From assembly GCA_037783415.1 (NCBI GenBank), contig JAZGTN010000089.1, positions 868,001 through 932,000 on the forward strand: DNA of 64,000 nt. Reading direction: 5' to 3'. The notes beneath the pieces are model-generated. The model saw only the letters and a program-made list of their open reading frames with translations, did no database searches and was not told where the DNA came from. The stretch's first letter is position 1, and each line of letters begins with the position of its first letter. The position numbers and the translations under genes were made by a program. The stretch comes from Leptasterias polaris. Lineage: Eukaryota > Echinodermata > Asteroidea > Forcipulatida > Asteriidae. Positions 62,574-64,000 of the stretch are shown piece by piece.

Positions 62574-63888
62574 GTAAGTATGCCAGAACGGCAGACTCCC
62601 ATAGACAAACAGCTAGCCACATACTAGGTTGTCCCAATGTGACCAGCTCATAGTCTAGGACTGTAGGTGACTGGTACAGCAAGGTATTCTTTGTAGCTCA
62701 GTATGGGATTTCATAGGAATTGGTCTATGGAGGTTGGGTAAGCCCCTCTGGTAATCATTAATGATCGTCAATTTTTCTCATATTTTTATTTCGTATTCAT
62801 CTCACATTTTACTTCCCAAGCTTTGAAGATTCTTCCCACTTAGCCGATTCTTGTGTGTCCAATATTTATTTTCAGTGGCTGAGTGGCTGGCCAGCGTTGC
62901 ATCATGTTTCTCTGGAAAGGGAAGGTACAACAGTCTGTAGTTTTCAAGATGTCAAAAGTTACCTCCCATAACATTTTGGAATTGTTTGAAAGTAGTAGAA
63001 ACTATTACCAGAGGAAGTTGTTTTAATTGTTCTAATCTCCACCCATCTGAAAAGAAATGAAAACCTTGTTTACAAGACTGTTGTACCTTCCTTTTAAATT
63101 TAATTCACTCAAAATATCTCTTCTTTGTTTTACTCTATTCAGAAAGCTTTTTCACAATATCATCTGTCACACTTTGACCATGCTTTGACACACATTTGCA
63201 GCCTGCATGTTCACATAAGATAAACTCTCATCTTCATTCCTAGATGTCTTACGTCCTCCAAGGACATGTTTAATTTTCTTGAAGATGCAGAGTGTGACCA
63301 TCATCACCTAGGGTGCCTTGTCTGCTGAGTGTCAGCTTCCTCATGGTCAGGCAGTGTCAACGACAACAGCATCAATTACGTTGCCATGGCAACAGAAACC
63401 ATGGTGCACAAAGCACTAATGTTAATTGTGTTTTTGTTTTTTTCTCCCATTTCTCACCCTTTTTATTCTGAACTCACCCATTCCACACTCCTTTCCATTC
63501 TTTTTTCTCTACCTCAAATCTTTATCTTTTACCTCTTTGACAAATCTGTCTTTTGTGAACCGTCCATTCCTCCTTGCGTACTCTTACTTGCTTTATTTCT
63601 ATACCGATCAAAACCCAATTCAAACCTTCTTACATCTCATCCCTCAAACCTTCCACCTTCTAAACACCCACTGATGTTTCATCTTCTTTGCTCAATCTGA
63701 ATTCAAACGCCCTACATCCTTCATTCTATGTCTCCATCGTCTCCAAACTCATCTCGTCTTATTAATGTTTTCTCAACTATTCTACCAATCCTTTTTGTCC
63801 TCCTCAATCATTCTCTCTTTCCATGTCATCAATTTCTTGCCCCTCTTTCCCCGTCGTCGACCCTTGTACCCCGATTTGATCCATCTAG
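62574..63888 (+). other. Spacer between exons 13a and 13b
   Basis: 1,315 bp. It contains a pyrimidine-rich stretch (63420-63880) that includes the misleading 123-codon ORF at 63329-63700. I found no third copy of the exon. Confidence 0.75.
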
Positions 63889-64000
63889 ATATTGGTCCTC
63901 GTTGCGAAACCTGGTGGTTTCCCTCCTGAGTAGTATGCGCTCCATTGTCAGTTTGCTGTTCCTCCTCTTCCTCTTCATTCTCATCTTTGCTCTTCTTGGA
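63889..64000 (+). CDS. Cav2: Cav2 alpha-1, alternative exon 13b (IIS4-S5 linker, IIS5), cut by window end
   Basis: A second copy of the exon at 62442. After the acceptor CCATCTAG it encodes [20 protein letters not shown], then [17 protein letters not shown], and runs off the window. Of the 38 residues comparable with 13a, 30 are identical. The linker SLRNLVVSL is the form found in other Cav2 channels, so 13b is probably the ancestral version. The phase is the same as that of 13a. The donor lies beyond the window. Confidence 0.95.

Noticed and set aside
63243..63310. Extra exon between 13a and 13b
   Set aside because: An AG followed by a short open frame exists, but the frame does not resemble the IIS5-pore region and meets a stop.
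63329..63700. 123-codon ORF in the last intron
   Set aside because: It is a pyrimidine-rich tract giving Ser/Leu/Phe/Pro-rich translation in two frames; typical of low-complexity sequence.

Overview
The window is animal genomic DNA: AT-rich, intron-dense, with tRNA-derived SINEs, TTAA-flanked MITE-like elements and several minisatellites. The repeat types resemble those I recall from echinoderms, sea stars in particular. That placement is a moderate inference from repeats and protein sequence. Nothing here is prokaryotic, and no long uninterrupted ORF is a real gene; the coding content is short exons.

The one clearly identifiable gene fills the right 60% of the window, on the + strand. It is the 5' part of a Cav2-type voltage-gated calcium channel alpha-1 subunit, the invertebrate co-orthologue of vertebrate CACNA1A/B/E. 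I could place 15 exons from 24744 to the window end. They cover the N-terminus, all of domain I (S1-S6, the TMEGWT pore motif and the beta-subunit-binding AID helix), the I-II linker, and domain II through S5. All splice phases agree when the exons are joined. The gene continues past base 64000, so the II pore, domains III and IV and the C-terminus are not visible.

Two exons occur as tandem alternatives: the IS4 voltage-sensor exon (4a at 41198-41280, 4b at 42153-42283) and the IIS4-S5 linker/S5 exon (13a at 62442-62573, 13b from 63889). The phases of 4a and 4b force them to be mutually exclusive. Intron 1 is a U12-type AT-AC intron with near-perfect minor-spliceosome signals. The first channel exon begins at a splice acceptor one base before its ATG, so a further upstream exon must exist; one in-frame candidate lies at 21503-21621.

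Bases 1-24743 hold no recognisable gene family. They contain a 15 x 36 bp minisatellite (2889-3428), a hairpin element near 9.6 kb, a minus-strand tRNA-like sequence near 10.5 kb, and a possible two-exon gene for a 57-residue protein (14049-14430). The channel introns carry SINEs, terminal-inverted-repeat elements, a 46 x 100 bp homogeneous minisatellite (48141-52740), a 15 x 23 bp minisatellite just upstream of exon 12, and a local duplication whose pieces flank the 100-bp array. The remaining intergenic and intronic sequence shows no structure I can support.
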